The translations under genes and the position numbers were made by a program. The notes under the pieces were generated by a model. That model saw only the letters and a program-made list of their open reading frames with translations. It was not told the DNA's origin and made no database searches. 9,942 nt of DNA, taken from DAOUMF01 sp034411955 (GTDB lineage: Bacteria; Chloroflexota; Dehalococcoidia; SM23-28-2; RBG-16-64-32). The stretch is taken from positions 1-9,942 of the forward strand of contig DAOUMF010000064.1 in NCBI GenBank assembly GCA_034411955.1, in the 5' to 3' direction. Below, one piece after another: positions 1 to 5,428 of the stretch (positions are counted from its first letter, which is position 1; each line of letters begins with the position of its first letter).

Positions 1-1
1 G

Positions 2-124
2 AGGCAGGCCAAGGACTTCGAGGAGTTCGCTTGGAAGTTGGGCTTCCCCAGTCATCTGCGCGCCTCGCTCAGGGATTCGCACGACGTGGCCCCTGACGAT
101 GGCCTCCAGTCCATCGACCCGTAG
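2..124 (+). CDS. 3' end of an unidentified gene (left-truncated)
   Basis: An open frame enters from the left edge and ends at TAG 122-124, giving 40 C-terminal residues that begin RQAKDFEEFAWKLG and end DDGLQSIDP. By hand count about 34 of 40 codons end in G or C, the same bias as the confident genes in this window, which supports real coding. The first half looks amphipathic and helical; the tail is acidic and polar. I recognise no family, and no start is visible. It is convergent with the sensor kinase gene, with 138 bases (125-262) between the two stops. That gap holds only weak GC-rich inverted repeats (for example GGCGG/CCGCC at 202-219) and no T-tract terminator. Function unknown. Confidence 0.45.
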   Translation, partial: RQAKDFEEFAWKLGFPSHLRASLRDSHDVAPDDGLQSIDP

Positions 125-262
125 CCAGCAGCCCCCAAGCGCGCCGCCCTTCAGCCGCCGCTATCTCGTCCTCACAGCAGCCTGGACGGATGCCACCAGC
201 CGGCGGTGGACAAGCCGCCCCCAAGCACCTGCCTGGCCGCGGCCCACAGTGGATGGGAAGCG

Positions 263-1537
263 CTACGCCGGCAGCACGATCGTAAGTGTCGTCCCTACGC
301 CCTCGCTGCTTTCGGCCTCAATGGAACCGCCGTGAGCCTCGGCGATCCAGCGAGCGATGGCCAGCCCCAGACCTGTTCCCCCCGCCTCCCGCGATCGCGC
401 CTTGTCCACCCGGTAGAACCGGTCGAAGACGTGAGGCAGCGCCTCGGCGGGGATGCCACGCCCTGTATCGGACACCCGCAGCACGGCTTTGCCACCGGAC
501 CGCTTGCGTACCTCCAAGCTCACTTTCCCGCCGGCATCCGTGTGCTTGATAGCATTGTCAGTGATGACCACCAGCAGCTCCCGCAGGCGGTCGCTATCGC
601 CCCGCAGACGGACGGGGCCGTCCACGTCCGTTTCCAGCGACACGCCGCGCTGCGCTGCCAGCACGCGCATTCGGCGCGCCACCTCGTCGGCCAGCTCATC
701 CAGCGCTACTTCGGACAGCGATAACGATGCCTGCCCCGCGTCCGCCTGGGCCAGCGTCAGCATCTGACCGACCAGCCTCCCCAGCCGGTCCGACTCGCCG
801 ATGATATCGTCCACCGCCTCTCGGTTGGCCCCCACCGGCTCCATGGGGTGACGCTTCATCAGCTCCGCGTTGGCGCGTATCACTGAGAGAGGTGTGCGCA
901 GCTCGTGGGACGCGTCGGCGACGAAAGCCCGCTGTGAGTCCATAGCGGCCCGGATGGGCCGCAGGGCCCAGCCGGCCAGAGCGTACCCCCCGGCCAGGGC
1001 CAGCGCCAGGCCGGCGCCGCCGCCGCCGATCAGCACCAGCAGCAGCCGTTGCAGCGCCTGCCTCTCCGGCTCCGTACTCCGCCCCACTTGCATCAGCAGC
1101 TCTTCGCCTCCTGTCGTCTCCAGGCTCAGCACGTACACCCGCAGTGAATCCCCCTCGGACGACTCGGTGTCCACGAAGGCAACGCCGTCATCGAGCGCCT
1201 TCTGGAGGGCGTCAGCGCTGGCCAGGCCGGCAGGGTCGACGTTCGGGGTCCCTGCCAGGAGTTCGCCCGTGGAGTCGACGAGGGCGTAGAAGTAGCCCCC
1301 GGTTGTGAACGTCGGCCCAATGACGATGCTGCCGATGGGGCCGCCGGGACCCCGCCCCATCAGCCGCGGCGCCAGCACGCGCTCCTCCCGCCCCGCCCGT
1401 GATTCGAGGTCGCTTTCCACCTGGTCAAACAGGACGGAGCGGGTGGTTAGGTATACCGCCGCCCCGATGACGAGCAGGATCGCCCCGAACGCCAGGGCGA
1501 ACCAGAGAGTGAGACGCCAGCGCGCCGTTCCGAACAC
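263..1537 (-). CDS. Sensor histidine kinase, HAMP-less, two transmembrane segments
   Basis: Membrane sensor kinase of 424 residues, partner of the regulator encoded just upstream. A transmembrane helix (about 11-30) leads to an extracytoplasmic sensor region of about 130 residues (31-163, with a PAS/Cache-like strand around YFYALVDSTGELL), then a second helix (about 165-190). The HisKA domain follows almost directly: the H-box ASHELRTP carries the phospho-acceptor His211. The ATPase domain shows the N-box DNAIKH (327-332), G1 box DTGRGIP (357-363), F-box FDRFYRVD (371-378) and G2 box GGTGLGL (386-392), so it should be active. Only about 20 residues separate the second helix from His211, too few for a HAMP domain. 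The start is GTG at 1537, one base after the regulator stop (TGAcGTG), with GGAGGAG at 1542-1548 inside the regulator gene, so the two are translationally coupled. The signal sensed cannot be read from sequence; the neighbours suggest envelope stress (inference). Confidence 0.95.
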   Translation of the reverse strand: MFGTARWRLTLWFALAFGAILLVIGAAVYLTTRSVLFDQVESDLESRAGREERVLAPRLMGRGPGGPIGSIVIGPTFTTGGYFYALVDSTGELLAGTPNVDPAGLASADALQKALDDGVAFVDTESSEGDSLRVYVLSLETTGGEELLMQVGRSTEPERQALQRLLLVLIGGGGAGLALALAGGYALAGWALRPIRAAMDSQRAFVADASHELRTPLSVIRANAELMKRHPMEPVGANREAVDDIIGESDRLGRLVGQMLTLAQADAGQASLSLSEVALDELADEVARRMRVLAAQRGVSLETDVDGPVRLRGDSDRLRELLVVITDNAIKHTDAGGKVSLEVRKRSGGKAVLRVSDTGRGIPAEALPHVFDRFYRVDKARSREAGGTGLGLAIARWIAEAHGGSIEAESSEGVGTTLTIVLPA

Positions 1538-1538
1538 G

Positions 1539-2210
1539 TCACTCCTCCAGTGCGTACCCGGCGCCGCGCACGGTGCGTATCAGGTTACGGTCGTAGCCTC
1601 GGTCGACCTTACGGCGGAGGTAGGTGACGTACACGTCGACCAGGTTCGATTCCGGGGAGTACTCGTAGCCCCAGACGTGATCCAGGATCTGGGTACGGGT
1701 GACCACACGGCCCTCGTTGCGCATGAAAAACTCCAGGAGGGCGAACTCCTTGGGGCTGAGCTCGATAGTCTTGCCGTTCCGCTCCGCGCGGCGCCGTCGC
1801 AGGTCCAGCACGAGGTCTCCCGCCCGCAGCCGATCGGGCTCCTGCACCTGCACGCGCCGCCGACCCAGTGCGCGCAGTCGGGCCAGCAGCTCCTGAAACG
1901 CGAACGGCTTCGGCAGGTAGTCGTCGGCGCCGGCGTCCAGCCCGCGCACGCGGTCCTCCACCGCGTCCAGGGCCGTCAGCAGGAGCACGGGCGTATCGAC
2001 CCGACTGGCGCGCAACGTCCGACAGACCTCGAAGCCATCAATGCCCGGCAGCAGGATGTCGAGGACGATGACATCGTGGGAGCCATCCATCGCCATGGCC
2101 AGCCCGTCCTCGCCCTCGTAGGCGACATCGACGGTGTGGCCCTCCTCTTCCAGCACCTTCCGCACCACCTGAGCCAACCGTCGTTCGTCTTCCACTACCA
2201 GGATGTACAC
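1539..2210 (-). CDS. OmpR/PhoB-family response regulator
   Basis: DNA-binding regulator of 223 residues, activated by the neighbouring kinase. The receiver domain (1-115) has the acidic pocket E7/D8, phospho-acceptor D51 (VLDILLPG), T79 and K101 (PKPF), all intact. A C-terminal winged helix (about 125-222) includes LSPKEFALLEFF, the recognition region NLVDVYVTYLRRKVD, and the wing RTVRGAGYALE, typical of OmpR/PhoB proteins that bind tandem direct repeats. I choose GTG at 2210 because it gives the canonical VYILVVEDE opening and has AAGGAGGAG seven bases upstream. A TTG at 2249 would add 13 residues but lies upstream of the predicted transcript start and next to the operator. Probably autoregulated through the direct repeat at 2250-2270. 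First gene of a two-gene operon with the kinase. Confidence 0.95.
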   Translation of the reverse strand: MYILVVEDERRLAQVVRKVLEEEGHTVDVAYEGEDGLAMAMDGSHDVIVLDILLPGIDGFEVCRTLRASRVDTPVLLLTALDAVEDRVRGLDAGADDYLPKPFAFQELLARLRALGRRRVQVQEPDRLRAGDLVLDLRRRRAERNGKTIELSPKEFALLEFFMRNEGRVVTRTQILDHVWGYEYSPESNLVDVYVTYLRRKVDRGYDRNLIRTVRGAGYALEE

Positions 2211-2217
2211 CCGGAAG

Positions 2218-2226
2218 CTCCTCCTT
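2218..2226 (-). promoter_or_regulatory. Ribosome binding site fixing the response regulator start
   Basis: AAGGAGGAG on the minus strand, seven bases before GTG 2210. It nearly fully matches the anti-Shine-Dalgarno sequence and decides for GTG 2210 over the longer TTG 2249 reading. It lies almost at the 5' end of the transcript predicted from the -10 element at 2235-2240. Confidence 0.8.
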
Positions 2227-2234
2227 CCCCTGAT

Positions 2235-2270
2235 ATCGTAACGGGCCAAGATTAAGAAGTCATTAGAGAA
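2235..2270 (-). promoter_or_regulatory. Predicted autoregulated promoter of the two-component operon
   Basis: Read on the minus strand: TTCTCTAATGA then CTTCTTAATCT, a direct repeat whose TAAT cores (2265-2262 and 2254-2251) are exactly 11 bases apart. Ten bases later comes a -10-like TACGAT (2240-2235). No -35 hexamer is evident; the tandem repeat occupies that place, as in PhoB-type activated promoters. The same spacing recurs at 2284-2337 and 3162-3215. The predicted transcript starts near 2228, leaving a leader of about 18 bases containing the ribosome binding site. That the adjacent regulator binds here is inference. Confidence 0.55.
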
Positions 2271-2283
2271 AAAGGCCTGCTGG

Positions 2284-2337
2284 ATTAGAGAACTCTAGCC
2301 CTCTTTCAACGCCCATTTAACGACGGCGGCCTACGCT
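2284..2337 (+). promoter_or_regulatory. Predicted regulator-dependent promoter P1 of the first secreted-protein gene
   Basis: Half-sites CAAC (2307-2310) and TAAC (2318-2321), in the context TTTCAACG and TTTAACG, lie 11 bases apart. TACGCT (2332-2337) follows ten bases after the second core. Upstream, ATTAGAGAA (2284-2292) starts an imperfect palindrome (TAGA-GAAC-TCTA), is repeated 22 bases earlier at 2262, and is the reverse complement of the half-site used by the divergent promoter. Most of this block, with identical spacing, recurs as P2 before the paralogous gene (3162-3215). Conservation of this non-coding block between duplicated genes argues for function. No independent -35 box is visible, consistent with activator dependence. 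Confidence 0.6.
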
Positions 2338-2380
2338 GGAGTCAGCAGTCACACATGAGGCCACACGAGGAGGTTTGCGA

Positions 2381-2398
2381 ATGAAGAGAATGACATAG
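2381..2398 (+). other. Five-codon mini-ORF with strong ribosome binding site (vestigial gene start or leader)
   Basis: In the leader of the first secreted-protein gene, GAGGAGG (2367-2373) is followed seven bases later by ATG AAG AGA ATG ACA TAG, encoding MKRMT. The context closely copies the real start 70 bases downstream (GAGGAGG 2438-2444, ATG AAG AGA CTG at 2451) and that of the paralogue (3274). It may be the remnant start of a third, deleted copy, or a short translated leader that affects expression of the gene. A second tiny frame (ATG 2355, stop 2382-2384) overlaps it by ATGA. Whether either is translated cannot be told from sequence. Confidence 0.4.
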
Positions 2399-2450
2399 CC
2401 GACCATGCCGGATTCGCCGACAAGATCACAACACTATGAGGAGGTGACAG

Positions 2451-3086
2451 ATGAAGAGACTGATAATAATTGCTGTGGCGGCGGCCGTCCTGGCTCTGGG
2501 CGTCGTAGCCATTGGTGGGGCGGCCGCCCAGGAAAACGACGGGCTCGTCGGGTCGTTCCTCACCAGGGTCGCCGAGAAGCTGGGCGTGAGCGAGGACGAA
2601 CTCCAGACCGCCATCGACGAGGCCCGGAGCGAGACGCTAGACGAGGCCGTGGCTGATGCCACCCTCACCCAGGAGCAGGCTGACCGGCTGCAGGAGAGTG
2701 ACTTCCCCTTCGGCGGTGGGCCAATGAGGCACGGGCGCGTGCATATCAGGACCGCTGCCGCCGAGGTGCTGGACATGAGCAAGGCCGACCTCATGGAACA
2801 ACTGCAGGACGGCAACTCGCTGGCCGACGTGGCCCAGGCTCAGGGCATGAGCGAGGACGACTTCAAAGCGGCGCTCCTCGATCAGGTCAAGGCGCAGCTC
2901 GATGAACTGGTTGCCGATGGCGACCTCACCCAGGAGCAGGCTGACGAGATGTTCCAGCGCACCGAGGATAACATCGACGACATCGTGACCGGCACGGGCT
3001 GCGGTCCCGGTTTCGGCAGACCGTGGTTTGGTTCCCCTCCCGATGACGGCGCCGAGACCACGGAGACGTCCGATGTGACAGCCTAG
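2451..3086 (+). CDS. Secreted acidic helical-repeat protein, copy 1 (unknown function)
   Basis: 211 residues. A signal peptide is clear: MKRL, a hydrophobic core (5-22), and a likely cut after AAA at 26. The mature protein is acidic and mostly helical, with two related units: 38-82 (AEKLGVSEDEL ... LTQEQADRL) and 102-172 (AAAEVLDMSKADL ... DGNSLADVAQAQG ... ADGDLTQEQADEMF). Between them is a glycine-, histidine- and methionine-containing linker (86-99, FPFGGGPMRHGRVH). The end has a single Cys184 (TGCGPGFG) and an acidic Thr/Ser tail. The LTQEQAD units resemble secreted DUF2680/YckD-like proteins of Gram-positive bacteria, but I cannot assign a family firmly. GAGGAGG lies six bases before ATG. 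It has its own promoter (P1) and is followed by a strong hairpin. By analogy of position with CpxP or Spy beside a two-component system, it may be an envelope chaperone or signal-modulating protein; this is inference from context, not homology. Confidence 0.85.
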   Translation: MKRLIIIAVAAAVLALGVVAIGGAAAQENDGLVGSFLTRVAEKLGVSEDELQTAIDEARSETLDEAVADATLTQEQADRLQESDFPFGGGPMRHGRVHIRTAAAEVLDMSKADLMEQLQDGNSLADVAQAQGMSEDDFKAALLDQVKAQLDELVADGDLTQEQADEMFQRTEDNIDDIVTGTGCGPGFGRPWFGSPPDDGAETTETSDVTA

Positions 3087-3106
3087 ATGCAGCGGCGGGC
3101 CGGACG

Positions 3107-3139
3107 GAGAGGAGGCCGGGTCGTACCCGGCCTCCTCTC
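3107..3139 (+). terminator. Strong hairpin after secreted-protein copy 1
   Basis: A perfect 14-base stem (GAGAGGAGGCCGGG, 3107-3120, pairing with 3126-3139) with the five-base loop TCGTA, 21 bases after the stop. Only GTTC follows, so there is no U-tract. It could stop transcription weakly, protect the 3' end of the first messenger, or act as a processing site. Its position, just before the second copy of the promoter block, fits separate transcription of the two paralogues. Confidence 0.6.
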
Positions 3140-3161
3140 GTTCAAGGGAATCGTCGCCCAC

Positions 3162-3215
3162 ATTAGAGAATTCTAATCTTTTTCCAACGTGCGTTTAACG
3201 ACAGCCACTTATGCT
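3162..3215 (+). promoter_or_regulatory. Predicted regulator-dependent promoter P2 of the second secreted-protein gene
   Basis: The palindrome ATTAGA-GAAT-TCTAAT (3162-3177) is followed by half-sites CAAC (3185-3188) and TAAC (3196-3199), 11 bases apart, and ten bases later TATGCT (3210-3215). The AATC of the palindrome (3175-3178) falls on the same 11-base phase, making a triple phased repeat here. Every spacing equals that of P1. The predicted start near 3222 gives a leader of about 52 bases. It also shows that the ATG at 3211 lies inside the -10 element and cannot be the gene start. Confidence 0.6.
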
Positions 3216-3273
3216 GGACTCACCTGCCTTAGGAGAACTGACACAAGGAGAAGCAGTGCGAGGAGGTGCGGAG

Positions 3274-3957
3274 ATGAAGAGGCTACTGATGATCGCGGTG
3301 GCGGTCGCTGTCCTGGCACTGGGCGTCGTGGCAATCAGCGGGGCGGCGGCCGATGAAGACAACGGGCTCGTCGGGTCGTTCCTCGCCAAGGTCGCCGAGA
3401 AGCTGGGCGTGACCGAGGATGAGTTGAAGACCGCCATCGATGAGGCCAAAGACGAGACCATCGACGAGGCGGTGGATGAGGGTCGCCTCACGGAGGAGCA
3501 AGGAGAGCGGCTGAAGGAGGGCAGATTCCCCTTCCCCGGGTTCGGCGGGCCACTCTGGCATGGTCTCCGGCACATGCACGTGATGGACGCTGCCGCTGAG
3601 GTGCTGGAGATGGATAAGGACGAGCTGATGGAACAGCTCAGGGACGGCAACTCCCTGGCCGACGTGGCCGAGGCCCAGGGGAAGGACCCAGAGGCCTTCA
3701 AGACAGCGCTCCTCGACAAGATCAAGACGCAGCTCGATGAACTGGTTGCCGACGGCGACCTCACCCAAGAGCAGGCCGACGAGATCTTCCAGCGCACCCA
3801 GGAGAACATCGACGACATCGTGAGTGGTGAGGGATGCCCAGGCGGTTTCGGCGGCATGCGGCATGGCCCCGGCGGTTTCGGCGGGCCGTGGTTTGGTCCG
3901 TTCTCCGATGACGATGACGGAGCCGAGACCACCGAGACTTCCGACGTGACGGCCTAA
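3274..3957 (+). CDS. Secreted acidic helical-repeat protein, copy 2 (unknown function)
   Basis: 227 residues, paralogue of the preceding gene. ATG 3274 is chosen because AGGAGG (3261-3266) stands seven bases upstream and it gives the same MKRL signal peptide as copy 1; the upstream in-frame ATG at 3211 overlaps the -10 element. Signal peptide 1-26 (likely cut after AAA). Helical units are at 38-82 and 106-176 with the same LTEEQ/LTQEQAD ends. The central linker is richer in metal-type ligands than in copy 1: WHGLRHMHVM (95-104) has three His and two Met. A second glycine-rich stretch (189-208, with MRH and WFG) follows the only cysteine, Cys188. Acidic tail DDDDGAETTETSDVTA. Function unknown; metal binding or an envelope chaperone role is speculation. 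It sits 100 bases before the ABC permease, with a modest hairpin between. Confidence 0.85.
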   Translation: MKRLLMIAVAVAVLALGVVAISGAAADEDNGLVGSFLAKVAEKLGVTEDELKTAIDEAKDETIDEAVDEGRLTEEQGERLKEGRFPFPGFGGPLWHGLRHMHVMDAAAEVLEMDKDELMEQLRDGNSLADVAEAQGKDPEAFKTALLDKIKTQLDELVADGDLTQEQADEIFQRTQENIDDIVSGEGCPGGFGGMRHGPGGFGGPWFGPFSDDDDGAETTETSDVTA

Positions 3958-3980
3958 CAGCGACAGTGGAGCTTCTAGTG

Positions 3981-4011
3981 AATGGAGGTCGGGTTCGTCC
4001 AGGCCTCCATT
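3981..4011 (+). terminator. Possible attenuating hairpin after secreted-protein copy 2
   Basis: AATGGAGG (3981-3988) pairs perfectly with CCTCCATT (4004-4011) across a 15-base loop, 23 bases after the stop. No U-tract follows (CGTTCG). Because no promoter block like P1 or P2 precedes the ABC genes, this may be a partial terminator or processing site that lets some transcription reach the ABC and protease genes at a lower level. That role is inference. Confidence 0.45.
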
Positions 4012-4057
4012 CGTTCGTAGCGGCTCCTGGTATCAGGGCTATCGGAAGGGTCATTCA

Positions 4058-5428
4058 ATGAGAACGATCAGACGGGGGCTCCGGACAATCGTCCGCAATC
4101 CGCTGCGCATAAGCCTGCTCGTGGCCGTGCTCGCGGTCAGCGTTGGGCTCACGTTGATCATGATCACGGTGAACGAGGCATTCGGGGCGCGACTGGACGA
4201 GATCCGGGCCCAGGTGGGCACTACAGTTACAGTCCGTCCCGCAGGGAGTTTCGGCGGCGGTTTCATTTTTCGAGGAGGAGGCCCTGGCGCCGAGAATCCG
4301 GCCACTAGCGAGAGCAGCACCGCACAGCAAGCCACCCTGACCGATGACGAGGTCAGTGCCCTCTCGTCAATCGAACATGTCGCGAGCTACTCCAGGCGGA
4401 TAACGTCGCAGTATACCGGCGACGAACTGCAGTCAACGACAATCGAGCCTCCCGAGGGAGCGCCAGGCCCGAGCGGCGCCCCCGCCGGCGGTTTTCAAGT
4501 CCCTATTCTCGTTACCGGAACCGACGACCCCAGTTCCCTGGCCAGTCTAGGCGTCCAGGATGCACAGATCGTCGAAGGGCGGACCTTCAACTCCGATGAG
4601 GCGCAAGCGGACGTCGCCGTCATCGGTCAGACGCTGGCGGAGAATAACGGGCTTGCGGTTGGGGACATGCTCCAACTCAACACCACAGCCATAGAGGTCG
4701 TGGGAATCTACTCGACGGGGACTCAGTTCGGGGACAACTCGCTCTTCCTACCGCTTGAAACCGCTCGAACGATGTTTGACCGTGCTGGCGAGGTCGACGA
4801 GGTGGACGTCCAGGTGGACACGGCCTCCAACGTGGGCGAGGTCGCAGATGCCATACGCGCGGCGTTGGGTGAGGATGTGGCGGACGTTACCACGCAGGAG
4901 TCTGCGTTTGACGCCATCAGCGCCCCTGTCTCGGACGCTCAGAGTAGCAGCCGGGTCGGCATGATCGCCGCCCTGGTGGCGAGCGCGGCCGTGATCCTCT
5001 TCTCCGTTGGACTGGTGGCGCGGCAACGCGTGAAGGAGATCGGCATCTTCAAGGCCATCGGCGCTTCCAACTGGCATGTCACCGTCCAGTTTGCCATCGA
5101 GACCGCTGCGGTGAGCTTGATCGCAGCCCTCATCGGCGCGCTGGCCACGTACCCGCTGGCGCAGACCGTCGCCAACGGCCTGGTCTCAGACTCTGCGGCG
5201 CCAGCGGGTCCTCGCGGTGTGGCCGGTGTCGCCGGGCCCGGGTTCCGTGCGGTCACTGTGCAGGCTCAGGGAGCCGGCGGCTTTCTGGGAGATGTCGACG
5301 TAGCCGTCTCGCCGGAAGTGTTCCTCTACGCTCTTGCCATCGCCGTCGGGCTGGCCGTCGTGGCAAGCATAGTTCCGGCCTGGTACGTGGCCCGGGTCAA
5401 GCCCGCAGAGGTACTGCGATATGAGTGA
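4058..5428 (+). CDS. ABC transporter permease, MacB/FtsX type
   Basis: 456 residues with the MacB/FtsX layout. An N-terminal helix (about 17-38) precedes a large extracytoplasmic domain (40-297, MacB_PCD-like, with VIGQTLAENNGLAVGDML and the conserved VVGIYSTG). Three C-terminal helices follow (about 300-321, 345-372, 420-444). The cytoplasmic coupling segment EIGIFKAIGAS (327-337) should contact the ATPase, and the ending VKPAEVLRYE is typical. Such permeases work by mechanotransmission on extracytoplasmic substrates (lipoproteins, peptides, antibiotics, cell-wall factors) rather than as pore transporters. Unusual Gly/Pro/Ala-rich segments occur at 62-80 and 132-146, and a roughly 48-residue Gly/Ala-rich loop lies between the last two helices, longer than I expect for MacB. 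GGAAGGG stands seven bases before ATG. It overlaps the ATPase gene by eight bases. Confidence 0.93.
   Translation: MRTIRRGLRTIVRNPLRISLLVAVLAVSVGLTLIMITVNEAFGARLDEIRAQVGTTVTVRPAGSFGGGFIFRGGGPGAENPATSESSTAQQATLTDDEVSALSSIEHVASYSRRITSQYTGDELQSTTIEPPEGAPGPSGAPAGGFQVPILVTGTDDPSSLASLGVQDAQIVEGRTFNSDEAQADVAVIGQTLAENNGLAVGDMLQLNTTAIEVVGIYSTGTQFGDNSLFLPLETARTMFDRAGEVDEVDVQVDTASNVGEVADAIRAALGEDVADVTTQESAFDAISAPVSDAQSSSRVGMIAALVASAAVILFSVGLVARQRVKEIGIFKAIGASNWHVTVQFAIETAAVSLIAALIGALATYPLAQTVANGLVSDSAAPAGPRGVAGVAGPGFRAVTVQAQGAGGFLGDVDVAVSPEVFLYALAIAVGLAVVASIVPAWYVARVKPAEVLRYE

Larger units (their letters stand above)
2284..3957 (+). repeat. Tandem duplication of promoter plus secreted-protein gene
   Basis: Two diverged units, 2284-3086 and 3162-3957, each run from the operator/promoter block to the end of the gene. 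By hand alignment the proteins share about 60 of 82 residues in the first part and 60 of 78 in the second; the final 14 residues (DDGAETTETSDVTA) are identical. The linkers and the Gly-rich region before the tail differ in length and content. Near-identical nucleotide runs occur, for example around 2894-2920 and 3730-3755. The mini-ORF at 2381 may be a trace of a further copy. Confidence 0.8.

Noticed and set aside
125..262. Terminator or small gene between the left partial gene and the kinase gene
   Set aside because: Only short GC palindromes (for example GGCCGCGGCC, 235-244) with no loop or T-tract, and no start with a ribosome site.
2211..2249. TTG at 2249 as start of the response regulator
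   Set aside because: It lies upstream of the predicted transcript start and adds residues not typical of receiver domains. GTG 2210 has an excellent ribosome site and gives the standard N-terminus.
1305..2255. Long plus-strand open frame (316 codons) opposite the regulator and kinase
   Set aside because: It is antisense to two well-supported genes, its translation has no recognisable domain, and long antisense frames are expected in GC-rich coding DNA.
2900..2960. EF-hand calcium site in the ADGDLTQEQADE motif of the secreted proteins
   Set aside because: The acidic residues do not follow the DxDxDG spacing of a canonical EF-hand loop; the motif fits a helix-turn-helix repeat boundary better.
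3211..3273. In-frame ATG at 3211 as start of secreted-protein copy 2
   Set aside because: It falls inside the -10 element (3210-3215), has no ribosome site, and would place 21 polar residues before a signal peptide that matches copy 1 from ATG 3274.
3195..3932. Long minus-strand open frame (245 codons) opposite secreted-protein copy 2
   Set aside because: The translation is Ser/Pro/Ala-rich low complexity caused by the codon bias of the real gene on the other strand. A similar shadow lies opposite the ABC ATPase (5450-6130).
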